DNA from: Sipunculus nudus
Lineage: Eukaryota; Annelida; Sipuncula; Golfingiida; Sipunculidae
Direction of reading: 5' to 3'
Assembly (NCBI GenBank): GCA_026874595.1
Contig: CM049313.1
Location: 62,250,659-62,314,658 of the forward strand
Length of the DNA stretch: 64,000 nucleotides
The position numbers were made by a program, and so were the translations under genes. The notes under the pieces are model-generated. The model saw only the letters and a program-made list of their open reading frames with translations. It searched no databases and was not told where the DNA came from. Below, piece after piece: positions 46,703-58,375 of the stretch. Position 1 is the stretch's first letter. Each line of letters begins with the position of its first letter.

Positions 46703-46768
46703 CTCTGTTTGCAGGTATCTTCGTCTCGAGAGAGCATCCGCCTTCTGGTTTTTACGCCCAGGTTTATG

Positions 46769-47389
46769 CTATATATCAAACTGGTAACCTTGCAGCTGCA
46801 AAGACCATCGCAGTAAACGTCCTGTGGATTGCTTTATTTCCTTCAACCATTTTAATGCCACATGATCCGTGAGCACAGTGAAATGCTGGTTTGCCAAGAA
46901 GGGATGGAATGGTTTGACACCCTCAATAATAGCTAGTCCTCTTTCAGTTATTGACCATTGTTTTTCAGCTCGGTGCAATGACTGCCCCATGTGCTATGGG
47001 GTGCTCCAAACCACTATCATCTTTCTGCCCCAGGATATATCCGATTGCTTCACCTGAAGTATCAGTTGACAGGAGAAGGGGCTTGCTTAAATTGGGACAC
47101 GCTAGACAGGTCTAGATGTTAGAGCCTGTTTAAGTTGTCGAAAGGCTAGCTCACAGGTATCAGTCCATTTGAACACGGTATTTTTCTGCAGCAGTTTGTT
47201 GAGGGGTGCAGGGATTTCAGCGAAACCTTTAACAAAACGTCGATAGTAATTGCACATACCGAGAAAGCTGCGAACATCATGCTTGTTTGTTGGAACTGGA
47301 AAGGTTTGCACCAGGTTAGTCTTGTCAGTGTCCACTGTTATGCCATGAAGGGTAACCACGTCCCAGGTACTTGGTGGTTTTTCTTGCAA
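46769..47389 (-). pseudogene. Gypsy RT thumb/connection and RNase H
   Basis: RSFLGMCNYYRRFVKGFAEI (about 47270) is the standard block after the RT palm. After a break, RNase H text follows: EKQWSITERGLAIIEGVK and FTVLTDHVALKWLK, the latter holding the TDH catalytic-region motif. A gap or frame change near 47000-47100 interrupts it. Confidence 0.8.
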
Positions 47390-48118
47390 AGTGACACTTG
47401 CTTGGGTTCATCCTAAGACCTGCTCCTCTGGGACGACTAAACATCCCATTTAAGTTTTGCAGGTGCTCTTCAAATATTTTACTAAACACTAAAATGTCGT
47501 CTATGTAGACCAAGGCATATTTCAAATTTAGTCCCTGTAACACTTTATTTAAAATCATTTGGAATGACATCGGGGCGTTCATTAAGCCAAACGCGAGTTT
47601 CTTGAATTGAAAAAGTCCATGGTGTGTTATGAAAGCACTTTTGTGTTTAGTTTCAGGGTCCCAGGGGATTTGCCAAAATCCTGAGGCTAAATCTAATGAG
47701 ATAAAGCACTTTGCAGAAGACTCACCCGCAGTATCCAACAGATCATCCAGCCTAGGCAGCGGAAATATTTGCGGCTTAGTGACTTTATTTATTCGACGAT
47801 AGTCCACAGCAAAGCGAAAACCGCTCCCCTTTTTGACAGGCACAACAGGGCAGTGCCAGTCAGATATTGATGGTATGGTTCTATGATGTCGTTTTGAAGC
47901 ATCTTCTCCATTTGTCGCTCTATCTCAGCTTTTTGCGCAGTGGTTGTTCTATAGAATCGCTGGCGTTGTGGTAAGGCATCTCCAGTTTCAATACGATGAT
48001 GGTAAAGTTCAGTACATCCCAGTTCTGATAAATTTGATGCAAACAAATCTTTGTTTTTGCCAAGGAATGCCTTGAATTTATTTCTTTCTTGCTCTGATAA
48101 ATCTGTGTCTGACAGCAT
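47325..48118 (-). pseudogene. Gypsy reverse transcriptase
   Basis: Upstream block ELYHHRIETGDALPQRQRFY and IERQMEKMLQNDIIEP, then the fingers-palm: FAVDYRRINKVT, ISLDLASGFWQI, FGLMNAPMSFQ and the catalytic VYIDDILVFS. One frame change near 47840 separates the two parts. The YIDD box itself is intact. Confidence 0.9.
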
Positions 48119-48373
48119 ATACCCCGAACTTCAGCAGCCTGTATCCATTGGCTCTCTTCTGCGTCCTCACATGACCTGTTCACTGGATACAAGTTGGCCA
48201 GGCCATCTGCTAGCTCATGACCTTGCTTAGCCCCAATATTGCAAAACACCGGCTTAGGAATAATTACATTATCAGCAGGAATAGTTTGTGCTACTGCTAC
48301 TGTCTGCCTAGGTCTAGGTACATCTACATTGGTAGAATTGAGCATTTTTTAAACTGTTCTTCCCCTCCTTATT

Positions 48374-49054
48374 TTAGCTGAACATCTGGCTCCCATTAAG
48401 TTCATTTTTTTCAGGTAAGTGTAACAGGGGCTGCAGAAGTACCTCTTGTCCTGGCCGCCCTCTTACCTTCACTGGTAGACCACATTCTGAGTTTGCAGGT
48501 ATAGTGACAGAAGATACAGTTCTTACCATGGAGCCTGGTAAAACTGGGTCCTCAAAAACATGTTCAGGTAGTCCATCCTGCAGAGAGAGATGACCAGTGG
48601 CCAGGTCAATCTTAGCCTTGTTTGCCTCAAAAAAGTCCATGCCTAGTATCATTTGGCAGTGAAGCTTCTCAAATACATGGAACTGTTGAGATATTTGAAG
48701 TCCACCAATTGACGTAGTAAGATTTTCTGAGCCTAAAGCTGATTGCATAATGCCACTTGCACCAATAATAGCAGGTATCCTTGCTGCACTGAGCTGTCCA
48801 TGAAGTTTTAGGTTTCATAATAGTCCAACTGAAATGCACGAGACTGGGGCACCAGTGTCCACCAGGCCATTGACAGTACGGCCCCTTACTTCCAATACAA
48901 GTGTATTACGGCACAGTGGGGCTACAAGTCCTGTGCATGCCCCATCATCTTTGGCCTGTGTGTTCTGTAATGCTGTACTTGTCATTGATGGTTGGGTCTT
49001 GGTGCTGAACGACACATCCTGGCATAATGGTTTAATTTCCCACACCTGTGACAT
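48374..49054 (-). pseudogene. Gypsy aspartic protease region
   Basis: LVDTGAPVSCIS (about 48840) is the aspartic protease active-site motif. The same frame is cut by a TGA just after it and then continues to LGMDFFEANKAKID (about 48620), matching the second half of a retropepsin-like domain. It overlaps the Gag frame by about 70 nt, as expected for a Gag-Pro frameshift arrangement. Confidence 0.8.
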
Positions 49055-49263
49055 TCTAATCCATCAGCTGGACATTCACTGCGTGCATGTGCTTCCCTTC
49101 CACAATTTTGACACTGCTCTGAAAAATACTGTCTATTCCTATCCCTGGCCGGAGGGGCAGGCCTTTGGCTACTAACATACCTTGTATTGGGTAAGGCTGT
49201 GTTGGGGTGAACTGCTGTTGCTGCCTGAACTTGTGCTTGTGTTTGTAGCATCTGGACAGACAT
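48982..49263 (-). pseudogene. Gypsy Gag C-terminus with two zinc knuckles
   Basis: CQNCGREAHARSEC and CHRCGKLNHYARMC are two CCHC knuckles (C-x2-C-x4-H-x4-C), preceded by a Gln-rich stretch. Upstream, to about 49330, only a short degraded continuation is seen, so matrix/capsid regions are missing. Confidence 0.85.
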
Positions 49264-49330
49264 GTCCTCTAGCTGTTTTTTCCAGGTGCTGGATAGCTTT
49301 GATCACCCCACATGATAAAGTGTCAGTACC

Positions 49331-50912
49331 TCAACCAAAAAAAAAAATTAAAAAACAAAAACAAAAAACAAAAGCATTGCTGAGTGTCGTGAAAATAAGA
49401 TTTCAGTATTTACAATATATTTTTAATCCGCATTGACATTGCAAGTTAAAACTTTAGGATCTACATGTTGATTTATGTGAAGGATCTGTAGCTTAGGATT
49501 TAAGATCATCAGAGGTTTGAACCAACAATTGTTTCCACAGGTGATCTTTTTAGTGCTAATGCTATCTGGAAGCATTATATTTGTCCAGTAAAGGATAATA
49601 GGTGATTAAAGAATACAAAGAATACCTTGGGTGAGCCAAGGCATGAAGCAGGGGTGGGGGGGGGGGGAGACCAAAAGAAATTTTTTGAAAATTTAGGTTG
49701 TAATCTTGCAATCACAATCTGGGGTCACTTAAATGTATTATTAAAAAGACATTCGACGTAACTATACACTTGGAGTACTATGAGTTTTCCCCCCCGATTT
49801 TTTTGGTTAGGTCAAAAAGGGGGGGGGGGGGGGGCCCTGGTAGTCTCTGACTTCTTTAAATACACATGGATTTTATTGGAAATCCAACTAAGGCAACATA
49901 TTACATTGATTAATATTTCTTTAGAGTTATATGAAAATTAATCTTATTCCTCATAAATTATCGTAGCGACATGTTCTGGTGACCTCTAATCTTATTGTAT
50001 ATGCTTGGATTTTGCCAATAATCGAATGCAGGCAAGATAAACTATTGGTAAGTAGTTAAATATAATGTGGGTTTCATGAAATCAAACAATGCACCACAAG
50101 GTTATCGCAGCACCCCTTAACGTTATCAGATGGACAGACCATGGGTATCCCATAATACGTTGGTCATAGATGGGCGTATAAAAATGTCTAATTTTGCTCA
50201 CTTCCACCACATTTTTTTGTTCTCCGAGTCCCTAGAATAATTCTCTTAGTGATGCCTTATGGCTTGACATCAAAGACATACATGTGGCAAGAAAAAATAA
50301 ACTGAAAAGAAAAATATGAGAACAAAATATTATAAAGAAAAACAAGAGTATAAAATGTTAACTCACTTTTTATTAAGAAAATATAAATGCAAAATTGGAA
50401 CAACAACCTATTTCCCCCAATCTTACAAGATGATGACAAATTTAATAAATAACATGAAGTAAGAATTTTTTATAGGTTTTCTTTTAATGATAATGACTGT
50501 CCATACTTCTTAACCTGTCACCCTAGATTAGAAGTAATGCTGATTTGTGACAGCAGACAAAGCAACACCTTGCTGAAATTTGAGAACTATTAGTACAGGT
50601 GATGTTGGTTTAAGCATGTTTAAGTGCATACAGTGACAAACAGGTCCACAACATCAAAGACCAGTATGGAAAGCAAAAACATAGGACATATACCTAAAAG
50701 AAAACAGATTTTTGTAAATTAGTTTACAAACCCACTGACATCAATTTAAAAAAAAATTGAAATACAACTTGCATTTTTATATACCAGTTTTATGAAAGGT
50801 CTTTTTATCATGCAGGAAGGAATGTCTCTTCTGTAAAAACATAAGATCCGCATGAAGTTTTAATTTTAGATTATATTCTAATAGAAAGTGCCTGTTATAG
50901 GATATTACATAC
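49331..50912. other. No supported gene
   Basis: AT-rich, with two poly-G runs (about 49650 and 49821-49834). The second is in GGTCAAAAAGGGGGG context resembling the MITE-like repeat at 25.6 kb. No 5' LTR of the gypsy element was recognised here. Confidence 0.4.
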
Positions 50913-51063
50913 AATCATAGGATATTGTGTTTGGAGTAGTTGCTGAATACTGTGCAAACTCAGGAGTTGTGGAAAACATTTGCTGACTCCATTCAAACAC
51001 TTTCTGGAAATACAGGAATTTATAGGTGAAATTTTTATAGGAGTCTTTGCTTTGCTGTGATTT
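50913..51063 (-). CDS. Candidate exon (unassigned)
   Basis: On the minus strand an AG acceptor (CATTCACAG) opens 50 codons plus one nucleotide to a donor (ATT|GTATGT). It reads KSQQSKDSYKNFTYKFLYFQ then KVFEWSQQMFSTTPEF. The composition is protein-like, but no domain is recognised and a second frame is also open. It lies 1.1 kb beyond the stop of the poly(A) polymerase gene on the same strand, so it could be an alternative 3' exon or part of another gene. Confidence 0.25.
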
Positions 51064-51284
51064 CTGTGAATGCCTGTCATTTAAAAATGTCACAAATCAT
51101 AACAAAAATAAGTACAAAAAAGGCACCTTGTAAGGCTTGGTTTTGTAACTGGTTGTTGCTCTAAAAAGAACAAAGCTTTATCCATGTGCTGACCACTGCC
51201 AGTCATCTTATTTGCGAGAATGAATAATGCTATGACATATCTCTCTGTTTAAAATATAATCAATTAAATTGTGCAAAATGAAAA

Positions 51285-51890
51285 TGGAAACAGATTATTA
51301 CTTCCGCCAACAAGGTTATGTTACATTCCATGTTGTTTGTTTGTGTGTTATGATGGTGAGTCAGATCACACCTAAGATATGTGCAATGTTCACCAAAAAT
51401 AAATACATGGATTTCCACATGTGAAAACATTTGTAGGAAGCCCCACCATTTTTGCAATTGTAAATGAAAAAAGGCTATCCAAGATCTATGGACATGCATA
51501 CTTTAAGACCTTTACATCAAACTACTCCAGAGACAAGTGAATACATGTATTCTATGAAAAGGTGATTGTAGATAGTGCCATCAGTCTGGTCTGTGACAAA
51601 ACTAAGATGAATGGACTTGCAAATTTCAGATTGATAAATCATACCACTCCTGAGATAAGTGGGTCTTTCACACAAAAAAGATGATGGATGCCATGTGCAA
51701 AAACAATTCTAGATTGCACCCGCAGTCTTTGTTAGGGACCAATTCATATGTGACCCATTACAGATGCCATGTTGCAAAGTTTTTTTCAGGACATTTCAGT
51801 GCCGTTCTCTAGAAACGAATGCAGCAGCAGTGGAACCCAGCTGAAAACACAGTGCCTGTATTACTTCATTTTGGCAGATAAAATAATTAT
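51285..51890 (+). repeat. Diverged relative of the 43-44 kb module
   Basis: Shares CTTCCGCCAACAAGGTTATG start, CAAACTACTCCAGAGACAAG-type text, GACCAATTCATATGTGACCC (compare CACCAGTTCACATGTGACCT at 44242) and an end CTGTATTACTTCATTTTGG (compare CAACAAAACTTCGTTTTGG). Confidence 0.5.
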
Positions 51891-52209
51891 CATCAAAACA
51901 ATGTAATGACATCTAAGGGCATATTGCAAATGGCTTCTTTTAAATATTCATTATTAAATGGTAAAAGTGCAAAATACTGAAACTGTATGAGACTTTTACA
52001 TGGACAAACAAGCTTTATGAGCAAGGGAAAGAGAGGGCAAACAAACTGGTCAGCTGGCTTATAATGCTGTTGTAAACAACCCATGACTGATCTGTTTACT
52101 ACTAAATAGTCAAAGCAAATACCCAATTGTTATTAATGTAATATCAACCTGGTCCTTTTATAGCTGCATAGCTGAATACGATGTACTTGGCACAATTTTT
52201 GGTCCTTTT
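51891..52209 (-). other. Probable 3' UTR of the GLD-2-like gene
   Basis: Directly follows the stop codon on the minus strand. I see no canonical AATAAA within the first kilobase, so the cleavage site is not placed. Confidence 0.4.
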
Positions 52210-52349
52210 TCAAAAGGGATGATGAAACAAGCTGCGAGCATCCCCACACTGTTGCATCTTGGCATGACTGGCACGGAAAACTCGCAGTATATGTGTCATT
52301 GTGTGTCCTTTAGCTACTGTCCTGTTGGTGTTCTTCAGCTCAAATGGTT
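52210..52349 (-). CDS. TENT2: GLD-2-like poly(A) polymerase, last coding exon
   Basis: Acceptor TTTCTTTCCAG (AG at 52351-52350). Two nucleotides complete the Glu codon from the exon at 53035, then 45 codons to TGA at 52212-52210. It reads PFELKNTNRTVAKGHTMTHI, LRVFRASHAKMQQCGDARSL, FHHPF. With the preceding Glu this gives the EEPF...NT-x-R-x-V block that ends the PAP-associated region of GLD-2-type enzymes. The remaining ~30 residues, with a basic amphipathic helix-like LRVFRASHAKM, are less conserved and I cannot match them to a named domain. Confidence 0.85.
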
Positions 52350-53034
52350 CTGGAAAGAAATTAAATTTTCATATTTCCAACAAAATTTAAAATTTTATTT
52401 TAAATTTAGAGGGAAGCACATACCATTTCCTTAATTCTGTCATGCATCTAAATATGAGCCCATTAAAAAGAAGCTTAAACCTCTTGGGCGCTTGGAATAA
52501 GGCTCTTTCAATTATTAAAAAAAACCATTCAAATTATTGAAAGATTCATCAAAATATATTCCATTAAACAGAACTGAACACTTAATATGGCTTGATATTA
52601 TTTATAATATTTGGGTCTAGTATTAGTTTAAAACAACTTAGGATCTATGTTAATAGAAGGGGTGTGTCAGGGGTGTTAACTTAATTTTCAGGAATTTCCT
52701 TTTTTTATTGAAACTACACTCCAGTTTCTGCTTAGATTCAGATATGCATATGTCATAAGGACTAGCTCATACTTTATCATACAGAATAACATCATCAAAG
52801 AATCAGTTAAGAATTCAGTTTGGTATTGCATATCACGTACACAAGTCCAAAATTTTGTACCCACTTCAGCCCAACAGGAGAGACAGATGGACTAATGGAT
52901 TGACAAACACTGACTATTTTAACAATCCTTCCTCATGCATAGGGGGGCTAATTAATTTTTATACAAATTTATAAAATGCATTTTTACCTGTTACCTTCTA
53001 GAACCAACAACTACATATAAGAAAGAAAATTCAC
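52350..53034 (-). other. Intron of the GLD-2-like gene
   Basis: AT-rich. A possible 24-nt mini-exon with splice-like ends near 52445-52422 was considered and rejected, because it would put a stop in frame. Confidence 0.6.
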
Positions 53035-53150
53035 CTTCAATGCATATACTTTTCTTCCACTGTTTTTCTTTTTGTTTGTTGGCTCCACACTGCACTTGTT
53101 CCCTGGGAAATGTCTTTGCTAGTCTCACTGATATCACATGGTTGTCATAG
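53035..53150 (-). CDS. TENT2: GLD-2-like poly(A) polymerase, penultimate exon
   Basis: Acceptor ATTGTTTACAG. One nucleotide completes Ser split with the exon at 59368, then 38 codons and one nucleotide to donor GAAG|GTGAAT. It reads YDNHVISVRLAKTFPREQVQ, CGANKQKEKQWKKSICIE. ISVR-x-AK-x-x-PR...W-x-x-x-[IY]C-[IV]-E is the signature that follows the PAP-associated domain in GLD-2/TENT2 proteins. A Lys/Gln-rich insertion (CGANKQKEKQ) lengthens the loop before the Trp. Confidence 0.88.
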
Positions 53151-53264
53151 CTGTAAACAATACAGAATATGGTTCAGTCTAAATATTATTAAGGGCACTG
53201 CAAAACTGAGCATCGCCTCACATGGCAGCACAATTAGACTGGATGTTCAGGGTGAAAAATTAGT

Positions 53265-53710
53265 AGTTCAGTTGTGTGACCTTGACCTTGGTACCTCAAA
53301 ATTGATTGGGTTCTTCCACTATTGGTAGTTAAGCCATATGTGATTTGGGATGAAAAGCTTGGCTTAAATCTTTTCCACAAGCTTTTCAAGAAATTGGCTC
53401 CGTGACCTTGACCACTGACCCTGTGACCTCAAAATTTAAAGGTATCTTCTACTATGGGTACTGGAGTCATATGTGACAGATTGAAGGAATGGGATGAAAA
53501 CTTCAAATGGCTTTAAATATGTCGACAAGTTTTTTCAGTTGACCACTTGACCTCAAAATCGAAAAGGTTTATTCATTTGTGGGTGGATCAGCTATATAAG
53601 AAAGTTTTGGTCAAAAGTTTTGGTTTAAAATGCATCCACAAGTCATTATAAATGACAGACGGGAGGAAAAAAGGATGGAGACACCAGCAGAAGCCTTACT
53701 CTATCACCTC
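53265..53710 (+). repeat. Tandem repeat with GTGACCT-x-GACCTCAAAAT
   Basis: Three diverged units of roughly 120-140 bp, each with a GTGACCTTGACC block and ACCTCAAAAT (near 53292, 53430 and 53549). Ends near GACAGACGGGAGG. Intronic in the GLD-2-like gene. Confidence 0.5.
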
Positions 53711-55470
53711 ATGCAAATTAAAAAAGGTCAAAATAAACAGTTAATAATTTTACTTTAAAGGTAACTGATAGTGTCAGACAAATGGTCAGGTTTCCAAGGA
53801 GATTTATTAGGGACCTCCCAGGATGTAATGTGATTCTAGGTCCAATGGTTATGGTTTGTGCCCTGTTAACAGACAACCACATCTTTAAAGGTCTCAAAAA
53901 GAGAGAAAAAAATTGTAAAAATTGGAAAAATTCCAGGTGGCGCAACTAGTCTGGAGGAACTGTTGGAACACTCCATGATCAATATGCATGCAAAAATTAT
54001 GGTGATCAATGTATTAGTTATTCAGATACTAGAGCTTTTGTATCAAATTTTTAATTATTCTTGAGGGTAATTAAAGAGCCCAATAGGATATAGGTAACAG
54101 AGACCTTATTTCATGTTTCTAAGGAGATTTTTCATGGACCTCCCTGGATGTCAAGTTAGAAGAATCTAGGTCCAGCCGTTAAGATTTGGGCCTGGTTAAC
54201 GGACAGACAATCCGACAGACAGCAGACAGACCTACAGATGGATGACGGACAAAGAGTGACAGCTATAGCTCAGATGACTTTCAGTCAACTTTGCTTAAAA
54301 TGTATAGCATATAAATAAAAATAAAATAACAGAAATCAGACACTTAATTCACATAAAAATTTATAGTTATATGGCAAACTCCTCTAAACACAAAAACTCC
54401 CAATTATGGACAAAAATTACAAGTCCCCTGGGTGTTCAACTTAACAGTTTTAACAATATTTCCAAAGCATACAACTTAGATGTACAACGGGTAAATCCAT
54501 GGTCTTGTGACCAATGGTTGTGGATGTATAAAAATTTGTTTCCGCCCTCCAATGCTTGGACCCTTGACATGTTGACAATATGTCCTTGCACAGGCAACTA
54601 ATTAAGATAATATAAACGGCATCATTGTACATGCATATCAGCTTTATTTCATCAAGACCCATACACACACCAAATTTGATGACAATCCAGCCAGCCTTTC
54701 CGAAAAAACCTGGCAATTTGTGTGTATTTTGCATTATTTCTTGGGTGCTCAAACATACCACAAACTCTGAGAATACAGGTCACAGTGACCCAATTTCAGG
54801 TGTCTGGGAAGAACTTTTTGAGGAAATCTAAGAATGTCAAGTTAGAAGATTCTGGGTTCAATGGTTACTATCTGTGCCCTGCTTTTGTATCAAATTTTTA
54901 ATTTTGCTGGGGGTTGCTTATAAGCCCCATAGCTCAGAGAATATAGGTAACAGAGACCTAATTTCAGGTTTCCAAGGATATTTTTCACTGACCTACCTGA
55001 ATGTCAAGTTCTGGGTCCAGTGGTTATGATTTGTGCCCTGTCAATGGATGACTTCATCTTTAAAGGTCTCAAAAATAGAGTATAATAATTGCTTAAAATT
55101 CTAAAACTAGATGTGTCAATGCCCCCGCCTGGGGCAAATTAGAAACATTTGTTAAATTTAGTAAAATTTTTTAAGTTCAGGAGGTGTTGTATGGTCAAAA
55201 GTAGGTCAGCAAGGGCAAAATGCAAACTCGATCTGTAAAGGGTCATTATCAAGCAACACACCAAAAATCAGGCCAGTATCTGCAGGCATTATGAAAAAAA
55301 GTCCATATATGTGGATTTTTCATGAAAATTTCTGTCTTTCATGAAATTTTCTATGTTCAGGATCTGTCATATGGTGAAAAATAGGTTAACTGGGACAAAA
55401 CGCGAACTCGATCTGTAAGTGGTCATTATGCGCCCAAAGACCAAACATTAGGCCAGCATTGCATTGCGAA

Positions 55471-56120
55471 ACTAGAATATTAGCAAAAGTTGATAATCAT
55501 TTATAAATTTAAATTGGAGAGGTATATACCATGTTTCATAACAATCCACCAAATGCTTCCTGAGAAATAAGCTCCTAAGTTTTTTTCTATACTAAGCTCT
55601 GTGACCTTAAAAGGAGGTCAAGATCACCCATCTTTGTACTTGACCAAGATTTTGTAAATATAATGCAATACCACTGAAGAAATGAAGTTCCTGTGTTGAA
55701 AACCTTTGGAGATATCCTGCACAAAAGGCCAAAATTGAAAAAATCTGATAAAATTTCATTAAAAAATCAGAAATTGCAGGTGGGGCCACCAAAACTGTGC
55801 AGCACATACAGACCATCAGTCCCAATGATCATAGTCAGTTTTGTGAAAATCCACACAATGGTTCCTGAGATATAAACTTCTGAGTGTTCTCTATAATCAG
55901 CTCTTAAATGTAGAAAAATGGGTCAAGGTCACCCATCTTCGAACTTGACCGAGATTTTATCGATATACATCCTTTTATAGATATCCCGCTCACAAGGTAA
56001 AAGTTAACAGACGCGGAACGGACGGATGGACAGACACTGGACAGACAGATGGACAGACGGACAGACAGACAGCTTGGGTGACGACAATAGCCCATCAGCC
56101 TATGAGCTGAGGGCTAAAAA
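55471..56120 (+). mobile_element. Family-C element nested in family B
   Basis: Starts ACTAGAATATTAGC within the A run of a B unit (GCATTGCGAA|...). It ends with a GACAGACGGACA tract, a 29-nt hairpin (56088-56116; TAGCCC/GGGCTA and TCAGC/GCTGA with a bulged A) and AAAAA, after which B text resumes (GTACATGTGTATTTGTCATG). The body has GGTCAAGGTCACCCATCTT-type repeats and its own GGTGGGGCCACCA core. Confidence 0.7.
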
Positions 56121-56716
56121 CGGCTGTACATGTGTATTTGTCATGAAAATTTCTATTTTTCATGAATTTTTCTAAGTTTAGGAGCCATAAAACAGTCAAA
56201 AGTAGGTCAACCGGGACGAAACGCTAACTCAATCTGTAACTGGTCATTATCTGCCGACACACCAAAAATCAGGCCAATATCTGCAGGCATTGCGAAAAAA
56301 AGTCCGTACATGTGTATTTGTCATTAAAATTTCTATTTTTCATGAAATTTTCTAAGTTTACGAGCCGTAAAATAGTCAAAAGTAGGTCAACCGGGACGAA
56401 ACGCAAACTCGATCTATAACTTGTCATTATCTACCCACACACCAAAAATCAGGCCAATATCTGCAGGCATTGCGAAAAAAAGTCTGTACATGTGTATTTG
56501 TCATTAAAATTTCTATTTTTCATTAAATTTTCTAAGTTAAGGAGCTGTGAAACGGTCAAAAGTAGGTCAAACTGGACGAAACGCGAACTTGATCTGTAAC
56601 TGGTCATTATCTGCCCACATACCAAAAATCAGGCCAATATCTGCAGGCATTGCGAAAAAAAATCCGTACAACTGTTTGATTTCGGAATGACGGAATGACG
56701 GACATGGGTAAAACTA

Positions 56717-56747
56717 TATGCCCCGGCCACTTTGTGGCGGGGGCATA
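56717..56747 (+). other. Family-B terminal hairpin
   Basis: 31 nt: outer arms TATGCCCC/GGGGCATA (8 bp), G/G mismatch, inner arms GCCAC/GTGGC (5 bp), loop TTT, followed by AAAA. Same dimensions as the family-A hairpin, different bases. Confidence 0.85.
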
Positions 56748-58375
56748 AAAATCAAGGTGGGGCCACCAGTCTGAGGAAACTGATGAACACTCAATAATGA
56801 ATATGCATACAAAAATCATGGTGATCAATGACTTTGATATTCAGATACTGCAGCTTTTGAATTAATTTTTCTTTATTCTAGGGGTACTTCTGAGCCCCAT
56901 AGCTCAGAGAATATGGGTAACAGAGACCTAATTAAAGGTTTCCAGGGAGATTTTCATGGACCTCCCTGCATGTCAAGTAAGTAGATTCCAGGTCCAATGG
57001 TTACAATTTGTGCCCTGTTAACAGTCAACACTATCTTTGAAGGTCTCAAAAATAAAGAAAAAAAGGTAAAAATTTGAAAAATTCCAGGTGTTGCCACCAG
57101 TCTGCAGGAACTGATGAAACAATCCATGACTTGCATGCAAAGAATCATCTTGATCAATGCACTAGTTGTTCAGATACTAGAGCTTTTGTATCAAATTTAA
57201 CATTATTCTGGGTGGTATTTGAAAGCCCCATAGCTTAAAGAATATGGGTAACAGAGACCTTATTATAGGTTTTCTAGGAGACTTTTCATAGGCCTCCCAG
57301 CATGTCAAGATAGAAGATTCTAGTTCCAGTCGTTATGATTTGTGCCTTTTTAACAGATGACAGCATCTTTTAAGGTCTCAAAATAGAGAAAAAAAAAATC
57401 ATTAACAAATAAAAAAAATACAGGTGGCGCCACCAGTCTGCAAAAACTGATAAAACACCCTGTGATCAATATCCATGCAAAGATTCATGGTGATCAATGT
57501 ACTAGTTGTTCAGATCCTTGAGCTTTTGTATCAAATTTCACATTATTCTGGGGGGGGGGGGGGTACTTTGGCACCCCATAGCTCAAAGACTATGGGTAGC
57601 AGAGACCTAATTTAAAGTTTCTGAGGAGACTTTTCATGGGTCTCTCTACAAGTCAAGATACAAGATTCTCGGTCCAGTCATTACAATATGTGCTCTGTTA
57701 ACAGATGACCGCAACATGAAAGGTTTAAAAAAAATATAGAAAAAAAATTGAAAAAATTCAGGTGGTGCCACAAGTCTGCAGAAACTGATGAAACACCTCA
57801 TGATCAATATCCATGCAAAGATGTATGGTGATCAATGCATTTGCTGATCAGATATTTGAGCTTTCTCCTAGGTTTCCTAGGAGACTTTTCATAGGCCTCC
57901 CAGCATGTCAAGATAAAAGATTCTAGGTCCAGTTGTTATGATATGTGCCCTGTTAACAGATGACAGCATCTTTTAAGGTCTCAAAAAAGAGGGGAAAAAA
58001 TCGTTAAAAAAAAAAATTCAGGTGGCGCCACCAGTCTACAGAAACTGATGAAACACTCCATGATCAATATCCATGAAAAGAATCATCTTGATCAATGCAT
58101 AAGTTGTTCAGATACTTGGGCTTTTGTATCAAATTTTCCATTATCCTGGGGGTACTTCGGAGCCCCATAGCTAGAAGAATATAGGTAACAGAGACCTTAT
58201 TTCAGGTTTCCAAGGAGATTATTCATGGACCTCCCTGCATGTCAATTTAGAAGATTCCAGGTCCAGGGGTTACGATTTGTACCTGGTTAACGGATGGACG
58301 GACAGATGGACAGACAGACAGACGGACGGACAGATGGACGACAGACTTACAGTCAGCTGAGCTATAAACAGGTTC

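Larger units (their letters stand above)
44690..49330 (-). mobile_element. Decayed Ty3/gypsy LTR retrotransposon
   Basis: Reading right to left, domains occur in Ty3/gypsy order: Gag zinc knuckles, protease, reverse transcriptase, RNase H, integrase, then a repeat-bearing tail. The frame changes many times and there are nonsense codons, so it is inactive. Gag is present only as its C-terminal part, and I could not identify LTRs on either side. Clade is not assigned; the chromodomain-like tail hints at a chromovirus-type relative. Confidence 0.85.
55106..56751 (+). mobile_element. Family-B element
   Basis: Starts ACTAGATGTGTCAATG with a 5' hairpin (TGCCCC/GGGGCA, 55120-55136) and ends with a 31-nt hairpin (56717-56747) and AAAAA. 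The body is units of about 182 bp with CAAAAGTAGGTCAA and CAAAAATCAGGCCAATATCTG (near 56190, 56371, 56554; earlier ones near 55196 and 55376). Sequence is unrelated to family A. It sits inside a family-A unit: array text breaks off near 55105 and resumes at 56752 with AAGGTGGGGCCACCAG. Confidence 0.75.
53755..58375 (+). mobile_element. Family-A array in the GLD-2-like intron, with nested elements
   Basis: Units of the ~338-bp repeat of the first subtype (GTTCAGATACTTGAGC, GCCCCATAGCTCAGAG, GGTGGCGCCACCAG). In the undisturbed part palindromes fall at about 57088, 57422, 57761 and 58021. Degenerate 3' hairpins lie at 54266-54296 and about 58343-58365, each after a GACA-type tract. No intact 5' end was found. 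Element B (55106-56751) interrupts a unit. Confidence 0.75.

Noticed and set aside
52422-52445. 24-nt mini-exon on the - strand with splice-like edges
   Set aside because: Including it would place a stop in frame before the last GLD-2-like exon; the direct 53035-to-52349 junction is in phase.
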